Source: Streptomyces sp. SID486 (GTDB taxonomy: Bacteria > Actinomycetota > Actinomycetes > Streptomycetales > Streptomycetaceae). Taken from it: a stretch of 64,000 nucleotides of DNA. Each line of letters opens with the position of its first letter. The first letter of the stretch is position 1. A program made the translations under genes and the position numbers. Shown piece after piece: positions 51,054 to 59,457 of this stretch. The DNA lies in NCBI RefSeq assembly GCF_009865385.1, contig NZ_WWJT01000693.1:1-64000 (forward strand), read 5' to 3'. The notes beneath the pieces were generated by a model. The model saw only the letters and a list, made by a program, of their open reading frames with translations, made no database searches and had not been told where the DNA came from.

Positions 51054-51653
51054 ATGGCCCGCCCCAAGAACCAGGACGAACGTCGCGCCCACCTCATCCA
51101 GGCGGTGATCGACACCACCGCCAGCACCGGGCTGCGCTCCCTGTCGCTGGCCGACGTCGCGCGCAGGGCTGGACTGACGCGCGGGGCGGTCCTGTACTAC
51201 TACGACGACCTCGACGCGCTGCTGAGCGAGGCGTACCGCGCCGGCATGGAGCGCTTCTGCGACCGCCGCGACGCGCTCCGGGACGCGATCGCGGATCCGG
51301 CGCGGCTGCTGGGGGAGACGATCCGCGCCGGACTGCCGACGGGGCCCGACGACGCGCTGATGCGCCTGCTGTACGAGTTCGACGTGATGGCGGGCAGTTC
51401 ACCGCTGCACACCGCGCTGGTCGAGGCGATGTACGAGCGGCAACTGGCGACGTATCGCACCGTGCTGGAGCGGGGGGCCGCCGCCGGTGCGTTCGACCTC
51501 TCGCTGGACACATCGACGGCGGCCCTGAACCTCGTCGCGCTGGAGGACGCGTACGGGCTGCACATCGTGGCCGGCAACAGCCAGATGAGCGTGGGCCGAG
51601 CCGTCGAGGCGATGTTCGCCGCGGCGCGAGCGTTCGGCGCGCCCGCTCTGTGA
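51054..51653 (+). CDS. TetR-family transcriptional regulator
   Basis: The 199-residue protein has a TetR helix-turn-helix (about 10-55; SLADVARRAGLTRGAVLYYY) and a BetI-like ligand domain. It is divergent from the amidohydrolase/permease operon across 130 bases. That gap contains repeated TGTCA/TGACA elements (TGTCATG near 51025, TGTCAAG near 51045) that may be operator half-sites. It is the probable regulator of the operon. Confidence 0.9.
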   Translation: MARPKNQDERRAHLIQAVIDTTASTGLRSLSLADVARRAGLTRGAVLYYYDDLDALLSEAYRAGMERFCDRRDALRDAIADPARLLGETIRAGLPTGPDDALMRLLYEFDVMAGSSPLHTALVEAMYERQLATYRTVLERGAAAGAFDLSLDTSTAALNLVALEDAYGLHIVAGNSQMSVGRAVEAMFAAARAFGAPAL

Positions 51654-51681
51654 GAGACCCCGGAATCGGCACGCTCGACCG

Positions 51682-51850
51682 GCCGGTGCCTTCTGGATCG
51701 GTGCCGGTGCCGGTGCCGGTGCCGGTGCCGATCGCCTTCGGTGTCGCTGATGTCTCCGGTGCGGTGCCGGTGCCTTCGGTGTCTCCGGTGCCTGCGGTGT
51801 CTACGGTCCGGTGCCGGTGCCTCCTGGGACGGTGCTCAGGTGCCGGAGGT
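51682..51850. repeat. GGTGCC-type hexamer repeats
   Basis: Imperfect hexamer repeats (GGTGCC with variants GGTGTC, GGTGCG) run for about 170 bases between convergent genes, including five consecutive exact GGTGCC units at about 51700-51728. No gene is seen. The array is a candidate slippage tract. Confidence 0.8.
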
Positions 51851-51856
51851 CCGGCG

Positions 51857-52825
51857 TCATGCTCCGCTGACGGGTGCTCGCGCGGCGTCCAGTCGCTTGA
51901 CGTGTTCGTCGCTCAGCTTCAGGTCGACCGCGTCGAGTGCCTCGTCCAGCTGGGCCGTGGTGCTCACGCCGACCAGCGGCACGATCATCGGTGAGCCTTG
52001 CAGCATCCAGGCGTACACCACCTGGCCCGCGGTGGCCCCGAGCTCGCGCGCGACGTCCGCCAGCACGCGCAGCGAAGTGTCCGTCGCGTCGTGGCGGTAC
52101 TCCGGCGGCACCGGCTTGGCTCCGGAGTAGGCGCCGTTGAGCAGTGAGCTGTACGCCAGGACGGTCACGTCCTGATGAGCCGTGGCGTAGGCGAGCATCT
52201 CGTCGTCCAGCGCGACCTGGTAGTCGAAGTCGGCTTCCGGGGCCGGCGCGAGGTAGGTGTGCCGCTGCTGGATGGCCGCGAAGGAGGGGAGGCCCGCCCG
52301 GTGGGCGATGTCCCGTGCCGTGGCGAAGCGCGGCGCGCTCTGGTTGCTCATGCCGATCTGGTCGACCAGGCCGTCGGAGACGAGCTGTGCGAACGCTTCG
52401 GTGCTTTCCTCCAGTGGAGTCGCCGGGTCGTCGATGTGCCCGTAGAGCAGGTCGACCGTGTCACGGCCCAGCCGCCGCAGGCTGCCCTCGACCGCCGTAC
52501 GGACCGTGCCGGGGGCCAAACCCTCCCGGTTGCCCGGCCATTCGCCGTCCCCTGAGGGCAGCGCGCCGATCTTCGTGGCGACGGTGATCTCGTCGTGCAG
52601 GCCACGGTCGGCCAGCCAGCGGCCCACGAGCCGTTCACTGTCACCGCCGTCGCTGCCGTCCCGCCAGAAGCAGTAGCAGTTGGCGGTGTCGATGAAGGTG
52701 CCGCCGCGCTCCACGAACCGGTCCAGCAGGGCGAACGACGTCGGACCGTCCACCACCGATCCGAACGGCAGCGTGCCCATGCACAGTACGGAAACACGGC
52801 GAGATCCCAAGGTGCGGTAACGCAA
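51857..52825 (-). CDS. Aldo/keto reductase
   Basis: The 322-residue protein is read from a TTG at 52825 that follows GAAGGGGA; the frame is open further upstream but not protein-like. The beta/alpha barrel shows the full catalytic tetrad: Asp in TFIDTANCY, Tyr in the same segment, Lys in VATKIGAL and His in LLYGHIDD. The cofactor end is VPLVGVSTTAQLDEAL. It is an NADPH-dependent carbonyl reductase of the bacterial AKR group, substrate unknown. Confidence 0.88.
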   Translation of the reverse strand: MRYRTLGSRRVSVLCMGTLPFGSVVDGPTSFALLDRFVERGGTFIDTANCYCFWRDGSDGGDSERLVGRWLADRGLHDEITVATKIGALPSGDGEWPGNREGLAPGTVRTAVEGSLRRLGRDTVDLLYGHIDDPATPLEESTEAFAQLVSDGLVDQIGMSNQSAPRFATARDIAHRAGLPSFAAIQQRHTYLAPAPEADFDYQVALDDEMLAYATAHQDVTVLAYSSLLNGAYSGAKPVPPEYRHDATDTSLRVLADVARELGATAGQVVYAWMLQGSPMIVPLVGVSTTAQLDEALDAVDLKLSDEHVKRLDAARAPVSGA

Positions 52826-52992
52826 GACAGTCCCCTTCCGAAGCGCCCCGTCCAACGGCGGCTCGGGGATACTCGCAGTTGGAGTGCACCGCAAGGCAAG
52901 AGCCGACGGCCGTGCCCTGCATGAGCGCACGTCCACCGTCGGGAGTGGACACCTCGAGCGGTTCTGCACCGTGACAGCACTCCGGGACGGCC

Positions 52993-53090
52993 GCTGTCCT
53001 TCTGTGCGCCTCCCTGGATGAAGCCGGTGTCCTTCGGTGCGCCTCCTGGGATGAGGCCGGTGTCTTTCGGTGCGCCTCACGGGATGAAGG
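52993..53090. repeat. About 33-base tandem repeat, three copies
   Basis: A unit of about 33 bases (GTGTCCTTCGGTGCGCCTCC plus TGGGATGAGGCCG) occurs nearly three times between the aldo/keto reductase and the next minus-strand gene end. No gene was recognised from 52826 to 53110 other than this array. Confidence 0.8.
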
Positions 53091-53110
53091 GGGAGGCGGA
53101 GCGGCAGTCG

Positions 53111-53545
53111 TCACGTCCCCCGGGTCTCGGACAGGAACGCGGGATCGATGCCGGCGGCGGTCACGTCACGCCGTACGAGACCGGCGAACCGTCGTATCTC
53201 CCGGAGCAGCGAGGAGTCGTCGACGACCCCGCTGCGTACCCCCGGCGAGAAGACCGATCCGATCCGCCAGCCTCCCGGGGCCCGGGTGATGCTGATCACC
53301 CCTTTTTCGGCGAAGGACATCGAGTCGAGCACGAAATCGGGACGCTCACTCTCCGGCTCACGGATCCATTCCAGCAATACGGACGCGAGTTCTGCCACCG
53401 GGAAGCGGACTTCCTCGTAGACCAGCACATCACCGTCAGCCACCCGCAGATCGGCTTCGACGTTGGTGAAGAGCTGTTCCACGCTGGTACCGCGAAGGTC
53501 CTCGGTGGTGAAGTCAGAACAGGAGAAGATCACGTCCCCACACAT
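53111..53545 (-). CDS. Small hypothetical protein
   Basis: The protein of about 144 residues contains SVEQLFTNVEADLRVADGDV, YEEVRFPVAELASVLLEWI, ERPDFVLDSMSFAEKGVI and TRAPGGWRIGSVFSPGV, a compact alpha/beta-looking pattern with strong codon bias. It resembles short Streptomyces proteins of unknown function. The start (ATG 53545 or an in-frame upstream codon) is uncertain. No signal peptide. It lies near an Imm49 protein and an Atu4866 pseudogene. Confidence 0.6.
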   Translation of the reverse strand: MCGDVIFSCSDFTTEDLRGTSVEQLFTNVEADLRVADGDVLVYEEVRFPVAELASVLLEWIREPESERPDFVLDSMSFAEKGVISITRAPGGWRIGSVFSPGVRSGVVDDSSLLREIRRFAGLVRRDVTAAGIDPAFLSETRGT

Positions 53546-53661
53546 TAGTGGGGCGCTGCCGCCGCATGTCAGCCCGGTCATGACGGTGTCCCGGGCACCG
53601 TTCTCCGGAGACCGGCTGCGGGAGCATAGGACGAGCTTGCCGGCGAGGGTACCGCGGTGCC

Positions 53662-53905
53662 TCACGAAGGGCTCTTCGCCCGGTCCTCGCGGTAGAGCAC
53701 GAGGTGTTCGTGGTGCAGCACGCCGTCCCGGAGGTCCCCCATGGCGGTGACGCCGGTGCCGTCGACGTGGTCGAGGTGGCCGCCGCTCACCGTGCACCGG
53801 TCGGTGTACGCACGGCGCCGATCTCCTCGGGTCTCGTCGTAACGCCCGTCCTGGCAGCGGCTCCTGACGGATGTGACCGTCTGCGGTCACCCACATGCCG
53901 ACCGG
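53662..53905 (-). pseudogene. Frameshifted Atu4866-domain protein
   Basis: One minus-strand frame reads PVGMWVTADGHIRQEPLP. A +1/-1 shift at about 53860 then continues in another frame as DGRYDETRGDRRRAYTD, GGHLDHVDGTGVTAMGDL and RDGVLHHEHLVLYRED. Together these match the short Atu4866 domain (VGMWVTADGHIRQELLPDGRYDE pattern). The single-base frameshift, in the CTGCCAGGACGGG tract, destroys the gene. The N-terminal part before VGMW is not obvious. Confidence 0.65.
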
Positions 53906-54058
53906 ACACGGTGCCGCATTCCGGCACCTGCTCGCGCGGCACGGGTGAATCCGGGAAGCTGAGCCGGCACTTCCGACCGGCGGCTCGGCGCCTGTGGCAA
54001 CCAGCGGGTACGGAACGGGCTTTAGGCTGTCCCAGAGATCGATCAAGGAGCTAGGGCA

Positions 54059-55819
54059 GTGCGAATAGGGCGTCACCAGGTGACCGAGGCCGCTGTGTCG
54101 GCAGCGCGCGAGGACTTCACCAACCGGATCGGGGGTCAGGTGCGGTCCATGTCGAGGGGCGGCCGGATGGCCACCTACGAATGGCAGGCGCTCGCCGACG
54201 AGTTCCTCGACTACCTGGGCGCCCTCTCCGTCGCGACCCCCGACCTGGACACTCCGGAGGCCAAGGCCGCCCTCAAGGACGCCTCCGAGGCAGCGGCCGG
54301 CGCCGTCGCCTACGCGGCGTACCACCCGCACTGCAGCTTCCAGATCTTCCTGGACTACGTGAACTTCGGCATGAGCTACGACCCGGGTGAGGACGCCCCC
54401 GAGGAGAGCGTGACGCCGGGGGAGTGGACCGACGCGCTCTGCCTGGCAGTGCTCACGGGCCGGGCCGAGCGGCACGGCGAGGCGTTCCACTTCGCCCGGC
54501 GGAAGTTCGCCGAGAAGGCGCAGGGAACACCCGCCGGCGAGCTGGTCACCGCACTGACGGCCGTGGTCCTGGACGACACCGGCGACGACGAGGAGTATCC
54601 GCCGAGCGCCCAGGCGAAACTCGCCGCCCTCGACGCGGCCCAGGCCCGCATCCGCACCCGTGCCCAGCAGACCGGTGAGCCCCTTGCGGACCGGCCGGAC
54701 AGCGCGGCGCTGCACACCCTGCGCGCGCTGGCCGCCGAGGACCAGAGCGCCTTCGATGCCGGGCTGGCCGACCTGCTGGCCAGGCACGCCGCCGTGCACG
54801 GTGGCCGCGCGACCTCCCCGCGCACTCTCCTGCCGCTCGTACCCATCGCCCTCGCCGCACTCGCGTACCGGACCCTGGGCTGGGCCCCGGCCGTCCGCAC
54901 CGACTACCTCCCGTACGCCCTGATCACCGGCTTCGAGACCCGGCCACCTCGGGTCGGGGGGTTCGGCCGCGACCGGCGTCCCGACGCGGTCGCCGCGCTC
55001 GCCGCGGGCCCGCTGGTGGTGGAACGGCCCGCCTGCGAACGGACCGTGAGCCCGCGGCTCGAGGCCAGGTACGAGGAACACATCCGCGAGGCGTTCACCC
55101 CCGTCGACGGAGAGCCCCTCGCCGTCTGGCAGCTCGGCGGTGTCATGGAGGACCAGGTGCGTCTCTTCAAGTGGCGCGCGGGAAACTCCGCCGATGTCAC
55201 GGACGCCCAGCTCGAGAACCTTCGCCTGGCCTCCCGAACAGGAGCCGCCGTGTTCCGCGTAGCCCAGGCGGAGCCGGGCACCGTGGCTACGGTGACGATC
55301 GACGGCCGCGAGCTGCGCTACGTGGCCGAGCGGGACAAGGAAGCCGGCGCCGGCACCTGGCAACAGGCCACGGCCTGCGCCCTGATCACCGGCACACGCG
55401 AGGATCTCGCCCCGCTGGTCCTCACCGGCCCGGCCTTCGCCCAGCCGGACGGTTCCGCCTTCGCCCCGTACCGCGAAGCCCTCCACGCCTACCTGAAGGG
55501 CACCGATCCCGAGTCCGCCGCGCAGCGGGCGCTGCAGCAGGACGAGAAGGCCGAGGACTGGGGTTTCGCCATGCCGCCGGCCGTGCTGCTGTCACAGCTC
55601 GTGGAGGGCGACGAGGAGAGCTTCAACCTGGCCCTGGCCGACGCGCTCGAAACCCACCGTGACCACTACCAGGTCGCCGACCGCGCCGGCGATCCGGACG
55701 CCTCCGTCAGCCTCGACATTCTTGCCCTGGCCTGCCACGCCCGCCGCCGGGGCTGGGACATCCGCGTCGAGTCCCCCTACCTTCCACAGCGTCTCCTGCG
55801 GGCCGCGGAACCCTTCTAG
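54059..55819 (+). CDS. Imm49-like protein with duplicated domain
   Basis: The 586-residue protein starts at a GTG after AAGGAG. It resembles the immunity protein 49 family of polymorphic toxin systems. Two similar halves can be recognised: FDAGLADLLARHAA...TLGWAPAVRTDYLPYAL (about 235-295) parallels FNLALADALETHRD...RRGWDIRVESPYLPQRL (about 520-580). It therefore appears to be an internal duplication of one Imm49-like unit, about twice the usual length. No toxin gene is adjacent, so it may be an orphan immunity gene or a repurposed protein. Soluble, all-helical. Confidence 0.65.
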   Translation: MRIGRHQVTEAAVSAAREDFTNRIGGQVRSMSRGGRMATYEWQALADEFLDYLGALSVATPDLDTPEAKAALKDASEAAAGAVAYAAYHPHCSFQIFLDYVNFGMSYDPGEDAPEESVTPGEWTDALCLAVLTGRAERHGEAFHFARRKFAEKAQGTPAGELVTALTAVVLDDTGDDEEYPPSAQAKLAALDAAQARIRTRAQQTGEPLADRPDSAALHTLRALAAEDQSAFDAGLADLLARHAAVHGGRATSPRTLLPLVPIALAALAYRTLGWAPAVRTDYLPYALITGFETRPPRVGGFGRDRRPDAVAALAAGPLVVERPACERTVSPRLEARYEEHIREAFTPVDGEPLAVWQLGGVMEDQVRLFKWRAGNSADVTDAQLENLRLASRTGAAVFRVAQAEPGTVATVTIDGRELRYVAERDKEAGAGTWQQATACALITGTREDLAPLVLTGPAFAQPDGSAFAPYREALHAYLKGTDPESAAQRALQQDEKAEDWGFAMPPAVLLSQLVEGDEESFNLALADALETHRDHYQVADRAGDPDASVSLDILALACHARRRGWDIRVESPYLPQRLLRAAEPF

Positions 55820-55820
55820 G

Positions 55821-56148
55821 GCGTGTTCCCCTGGCGGGACCTGCCGGCCGGGTACGGGCTGTGCGGCCGGGCGTACGACCTGTCCCGCCGGTGGCAGCGG
55901 GACGGGACCTGGCATCGGATCCTCACCGCGCTGGGGCCCGGGCCGACGCGAAAGAGCTGATCACCGGGGACATCGACGTCGACTCCACGGCGTGCCGGGC
56001 CCACCGGTACGCCGCCGGGGCGAGGAAAGGGGGAGCCGCCGAAGGAGCCGCCCGGAGGCGTCGCCGAGGTAGGACAAGTTCGCCGTCCGCCACGAGGCGC
56101 CCGTGCTGGTGGCAGCCGTCGACGAGTGGCTGCGACCAGCACGGTCGA
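55821..56148 (+). mobile_element. IS5-family transposase remnant, internally deleted
   Basis: Frames encode FPWRDLPAGYGLCGRAYDL, RRWQRDGTWHRILTAL and DIDVDSTACRAHRYAAGARKG (first catalytic Asp), followed by short segments in another frame (GEPPKEPPGGVAE). After an internal deletion the very end of the transposase follows, DKFAVRHEAPVLVAAVDEWL. Most of the catalytic core is missing. The left end abuts the Imm49-like gene stop. Confidence 0.85.
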
Positions 56149-56156
56149 AGGAAGTC

Positions 56157-56849
56157 TCAGCCGTCTCGGCCCTGCCATGTGGTCACGCAGGCTTCGTTCC
56201 CCTCGGGGTCGGCAAGTACCCAGAAAGCGGGGGCACGGGTCGCTGACACGAGGCGGCCTCCAGCCGCCAGTGCGGCCTCGATCCGCCGGGGCGCCTCGTC
56301 ATGCGGAACACAGACGTCGAAGTGGATGCGCTTGCGCTGCGGGCGCGCCTGGTCCATCTGCTGGAACCAGATGGCAGGGCCCTGCCCGACCGGGTCGACG
56401 AGCGGATCCTCCGGTCCCTCGGCACCCGCCTCATCCGTATAGCCCAGCACCGCCTTCCAGAACGGCCGGATCCCGGCGATGTCCAGGGCGTCAATCGCGA
56501 TCTCCAGAAGCTGGACGGACCGCAGTGCCCCCGTTCCGGTTTCGGGCTCTGCCAGAAGCCCGGCCCGATCAGCCGTGGCGGAGATCCGACGCGCGAGCTC
56601 GACATCCCGGGTGGTAACCGCTGCGCGGTCCGACGACTGCAGAGTGAAGACGACCCGATCGGGGCGGACATCGACCCGAAGGTGCCGGTCGGCGTCGTCG
56701 CCGCACACCGCGACAGTGTCCGCCGCCAAGCCCGTCGCCTGAGCCATCGATCCGACCCGGACCGACGTGCGCAAGGTGCCCAGCAGGAAGCGCCACCCGT
56801 GGTGCTGGACAGCCTCTGATGCTTCCTGCCGACTCAATATCTGCTCCAT
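56157..56849 (-). CDS. PCD-like plus VOC (glyoxalase-like) fusion protein
   Basis: The 230-residue protein combines two domains. Residues about 5-105 (LSRQEASEAVQHHGWRFLLG...DVELARRIS) look like a pterin-4a-carbinolamine dehydratase fold. Residues about 110-228 (LLEIAIDALDIAGIRPFWKAVLGY... FDVCVPHDEAPRRIEAAL... WVLADPEGNEACV) are a vicinal-oxygen-chelate domain with likely metal ligands. The combination is known in actinobacteria, but its reaction is undefined. The start ATG has no strong ribosome-binding site. Confidence 0.75.
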   Translation of the reverse strand: MEQILSRQEASEAVQHHGWRFLLGTLRTSVRVGSMAQATGLAADTVAVCGDDADRHLRVDVRPDRVVFTLQSSDRAAVTTRDVELARRISATADRAGLLAEPETGTGALRSVQLLEIAIDALDIAGIRPFWKAVLGYTDEAGAEGPEDPLVDPVGQGPAIWFQQMDQARPQRKRIHFDVCVPHDEAPRRIEAALAAGGRLVSATRAPAFWVLADPEGNEACVTTWQGRDG

Positions 56850-57117
56850 GGCCGCATCCTCGCAGCCCCCGCTGTCAGCCCCGCCTGCCGGTACTTCTGG
56901 ATCTGACCGGATCCGCGAGGACGCGGGCGCCGGCCCCGTCAGGCCGCGGGGAGGTCCATGGGGTCGTCGGGGGCGTCAGGCAAGCCGCGATCACTCGAAG
57001 GTGTGGCGACGAGGGGGGAGGGGTGGACGATCTTCGAACGGCGGGGTGTCATATGGCTGTTGCCTGCGGTGAAGGGCAGCGTGCAGGAGAGCCCAGGGGA
57101 GAGGACGGATCGAGCAG
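56850..57117. other. Divergent promoter region, VOC fusion / WhiB
   Basis: A 268-base gap between divergent genes, expected to hold both promoters. GGGGAGAGGA near 57097 may be the WhiB ribosome-binding site. No palindrome stands out. Confidence 0.4.
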
Positions 57118-57417
57118 ATGGCGCGCACCGACTGGAGTGAACGAGGGCTGTGCCGGAAGGCCGACCCGGACGAGCTGTTCGTCGAGGGTGCCGCTCAGAC
57201 CCGCGCCAAAGCACTGTGCGCCGGCTGCGGCGTGCGAACGGAGTGTCTCGCCTACGCGCTGGACCAACGCATCGAGCACGGAGTCTGGGGAGGCATGACC
57301 GAGCGCGAGCGCCGTGCCCTGCTGCGCAGGCGGCCGACGGTCACGTCCTGGCAGCGCCTGTTGGAGACAGCCCGAGCTCAGCACGCGCGTGCCCACGTCT
57401 CCACGGCGGGGGCCTGA
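57118..57417 (+). CDS. WhiB-family iron-sulfur regulator
   Basis: The 99-residue protein has the WhiB cysteine pattern C12-x21-C34-x2-C37-x5-C43, binding a [4Fe-4S] cluster, followed by the GVWGG turn (about 56-60) and the basic DNA-binding tail RRALLRRRPTV. Such proteins partner with sigma factors and respond to redox or NO, controlling development or stress in actinomycetes. The paralogue (WblA, B, C and so on) cannot be decided safely. The gene is convergent with the TetR gene at 57454. Confidence 0.93.
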   Translation: MARTDWSERGLCRKADPDELFVEGAAQTRAKALCAGCGVRTECLAYALDQRIEHGVWGGMTERERRALLRRRPTVTSWQRLLETARAQHARAHVSTAGA

Positions 57418-57453
57418 CGGCCGGTCACCCTCTCGAAGGTCCCGGCACCCTCG

Positions 57454-58089
57454 TCAGCCGAGATCGGGCAAGGGGCGTCGTGCGACCTCTCGGGCTTCCT
57501 CCGCCGGGACGCCCAGCATGGACAGCAGCATCTCCGCCATGCGGGAGGCTGCCTCGTCACCGTCGACGTCCGGCCGGGCGAAACGAAGCTCCACCAGCGC
57601 CAGCAGTGAGCCCCCCAGGGCGGTCAGCGCCACGACCGGGTCGGTGACGGCGAACCGGCCGGAAGCGACGCCGAGTTCCAGGTCGCGCACGGCGCGACGG
57701 GCGAGACCCGAGTCCGAGTGGACATGGCCGAGGCCACGGTGACGCAGGACCTGCATCAGCTCGGGCCGCGAGTCCGCCAGGCGGGCGCTGAGGCGGAAGC
57801 CGGCCGCGACGAGTTCGGCGGGGTCGTCCACGCCCCGCAGATGCGTATCGAACGACTGCCCCAGTTCGTCGAGGGCGTCGCGCACCGCCTCGTCGAACAG
57901 CTGCGCCTTCGACTCGAAGTGGTTGTAGAAGGAGCCGAAGCCCACGTCCGCGCGCTCCGCGATGGCCTGGATGCTCGCGCTGGTGTCACCGGTCTCGGCG
58001 AGGATCTGCCGGGCGGCCCGGATGAGCGCCTGGCGCGTTTCGGCGCGGCGCCGTTCGAAGCGGTTGAGGGGCGCGGCTGACGTGGGCAT
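57454..58089 (-). CDS. TetR-family regulator of the aromatic operon
   Basis: The 211-residue protein has the TetR helix-turn-helix (about 15-65; SIQAIAERADVGFGSFYNHFESKAQLF) and a TetR_C-type ligand domain. It is divergent from the catabolic operon starting at 58269. The shared 179-base region contains the TTGATGA-AA-TCATCAA palindrome and further TGATGATT half-like sites. It probably represses the operon until a pathway intermediate or substrate binds. Confidence 0.9.
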   Translation of the reverse strand: MPTSAAPLNRFERRRAETRQALIRAARQILAETGDTSASIQAIAERADVGFGSFYNHFESKAQLFDEAVRDALDELGQSFDTHLRGVDDPAELVAAGFRLSARLADSRPELMQVLRHRGLGHVHSDSGLARRAVRDLELGVASGRFAVTDPVVALTALGGSLLALVELRFARPDVDGDEAASRMAEMLLSMLGVPAEEAREVARRPLPDLG

Positions 58090-58172
58090 ACGGGGGATCC
58101 TAGCAATGATCTCCAGCCTGTCACAGTTCTGATGATTCGATCAGTCTGCTGTCCGACCGGCACGCCCTGACG

Positions 58173-58188
58173 TTGATGAAATCATCAA
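58173..58188. promoter_or_regulatory. Candidate TetR operator palindrome
   Basis: TTGATGA AA TCATCAA has perfect 7-base arms around a 2-base centre, midway between the divergent TetR and dioxygenase genes. Related TGATGATT motifs lie near 58129 and 58230, suggesting several binding sites. Confidence 0.6.
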
Positions 58189-58206
58189 GTTGGGTCCCGT
58201 CCGGTA

Positions 58207-58235
58207 TTGACGATCGATGAATCAGTGCTGATGAT
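58207..58235 (+). promoter_or_regulatory. Possible operon promoter
   Basis: TTGACG at 58207-58212 is followed after 17 bases by GATGAT, a poor but plausible -10, inside the cluster of TGATGATT operator-like sites and about 35 bases before the dioxygenase start. Confidence 0.35.
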
Positions 58236-58268
58236 TTCCTCATAGAAGCCACGTTGCTTGGAGGACAC

Positions 58269-59423
58269 ATGTCCGGATCCCGCGGCGGCGCACCCGGTGC
58301 CACGGACGTCACGACGGCTCACCAGGACCTGCACAGCGAAGAGGGCGCCCTGCGAGGCGAGCACCCCGGACGGTCGCGGAACCCCGTGATCAAGGTGGTG
58401 GATCTGGCCTGGCTGGAGTTCGAGAAGCCCGACCTGGACCGCGCCGAGGTCTTCGCCCGTGACTTCGGCTTCGGCGTCGCCGCCCGCACGGCGCAGGAGG
58501 TGTGGCTGCGCGGCACACTCGCGGGCCCACCGTGCATGGTCATACGCCGAGGCAGGACCTCGCGCTTCGTCGGCCCGGCGTTCCGGGCCGGGGAGCCGTC
58601 CGACCTGGACCGACTGGCCAGGGCGACGGGCACGACCGTACGAGACGCGGACGTCCCCGGCGGCGGCAGGGCGGTCGACCTGCTCGACCCGTCCGGCTTC
58701 CCGGTCCGCGTGGTACACAGCGGCGAGGAACTGCGGGCCCTGCCCGAGCAGGAGCCGCTCCCGCTGAACTTCGGGTCCGAGCACCGCCGCGTCGGCGTCC
58801 CACAGCGGCCCCCGCGTGAACCCTCCCGGATCCAGCGCCTGGGCCACGTGGTCCTGGAGACCCGCGTGTTCGCCCGCGCCCTGAACTGGTACCTGGACAC
58901 CCTCGGCATGATCGTGTCCGACTTCCTGTATCTGGACGGACAGCGCGACCGAGGGCCGACCATGGCGTTCATCCGCTGCGACCGAGGCGGCCGGCCCGCC
59001 GACCACCACACCCTGGCCATGCATCTGGGGCCGGGCACGGGCTACGTCCACTCCGCCTACCAGGTGACCGACCTCGACGCGATCGCCGTCGGCGGCGAAT
59101 ACCTGGCCGAACGGGGCTACCGACGCAGCTGGGGAATCGGCCGGCACATCCAGGGCAGCCAGCTCTTCGACTACTGGCGTGACCCCGACCACTTCATGCT
59201 GGAGCACTACGCCGACGGCGACCTCTTCTCCTGCGACGTCGAGCCCGGCTGGGCCCCCATGTCGGCAAGCGGACTGGCCCAGTGGGGCCCGCCGGCCACC
59301 CGCGACTTCCTCGGCGCCGGCCCCTCCCCGCAACGCGTCCGCGAGGTGATCCGGGCACTGCGCGGCGACAACGAACTCGATCCGGCCCGTCTGCTGGGCC
59401 TGATGAAAGCCATGAACTCCTGA
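58269..59423 (+). CDS. Extradiol-type VOC dioxygenase
   Basis: The product of about 384 residues starts at the ATG at 58269 after TTGGAGGAC. It carries two VOC modules. The second holds likely iron ligands: His in RLGHVVLET, His in YVHSAYQV and Glu in HFMLEHYADGD. This is the 2-His-1-carboxylate site of extradiol dioxygenases such as 2,3-dihydroxybiphenyl dioxygenase. It should cleave a catechol-like ring produced by the MhpA-like hydroxylase in the same operon, giving an open-chain product for the FAH-family hydrolase. Confidence 0.88.
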   Translation: MSGSRGGAPGATDVTTAHQDLHSEEGALRGEHPGRSRNPVIKVVDLAWLEFEKPDLDRAEVFARDFGFGVAARTAQEVWLRGTLAGPPCMVIRRGRTSRFVGPAFRAGEPSDLDRLARATGTTVRDADVPGGGRAVDLLDPSGFPVRVVHSGEELRALPEQEPLPLNFGSEHRRVGVPQRPPREPSRIQRLGHVVLETRVFARALNWYLDTLGMIVSDFLYLDGQRDRGPTMAFIRCDRGGRPADHHTLAMHLGPGTGYVHSAYQVTDLDAIAVGGEYLAERGYRRSWGIGRHIQGSQLFDYWRDPDHFMLEHYADGDLFSCDVEPGWAPMSASGLAQWGPPATRDFLGAGPSPQRVREVIRALRGDNELDPARLLGLMKAMNS

Positions 59424-59457
59424 CCACCCGTCCCGCCACCCCTTCGAGGCAAACGAC

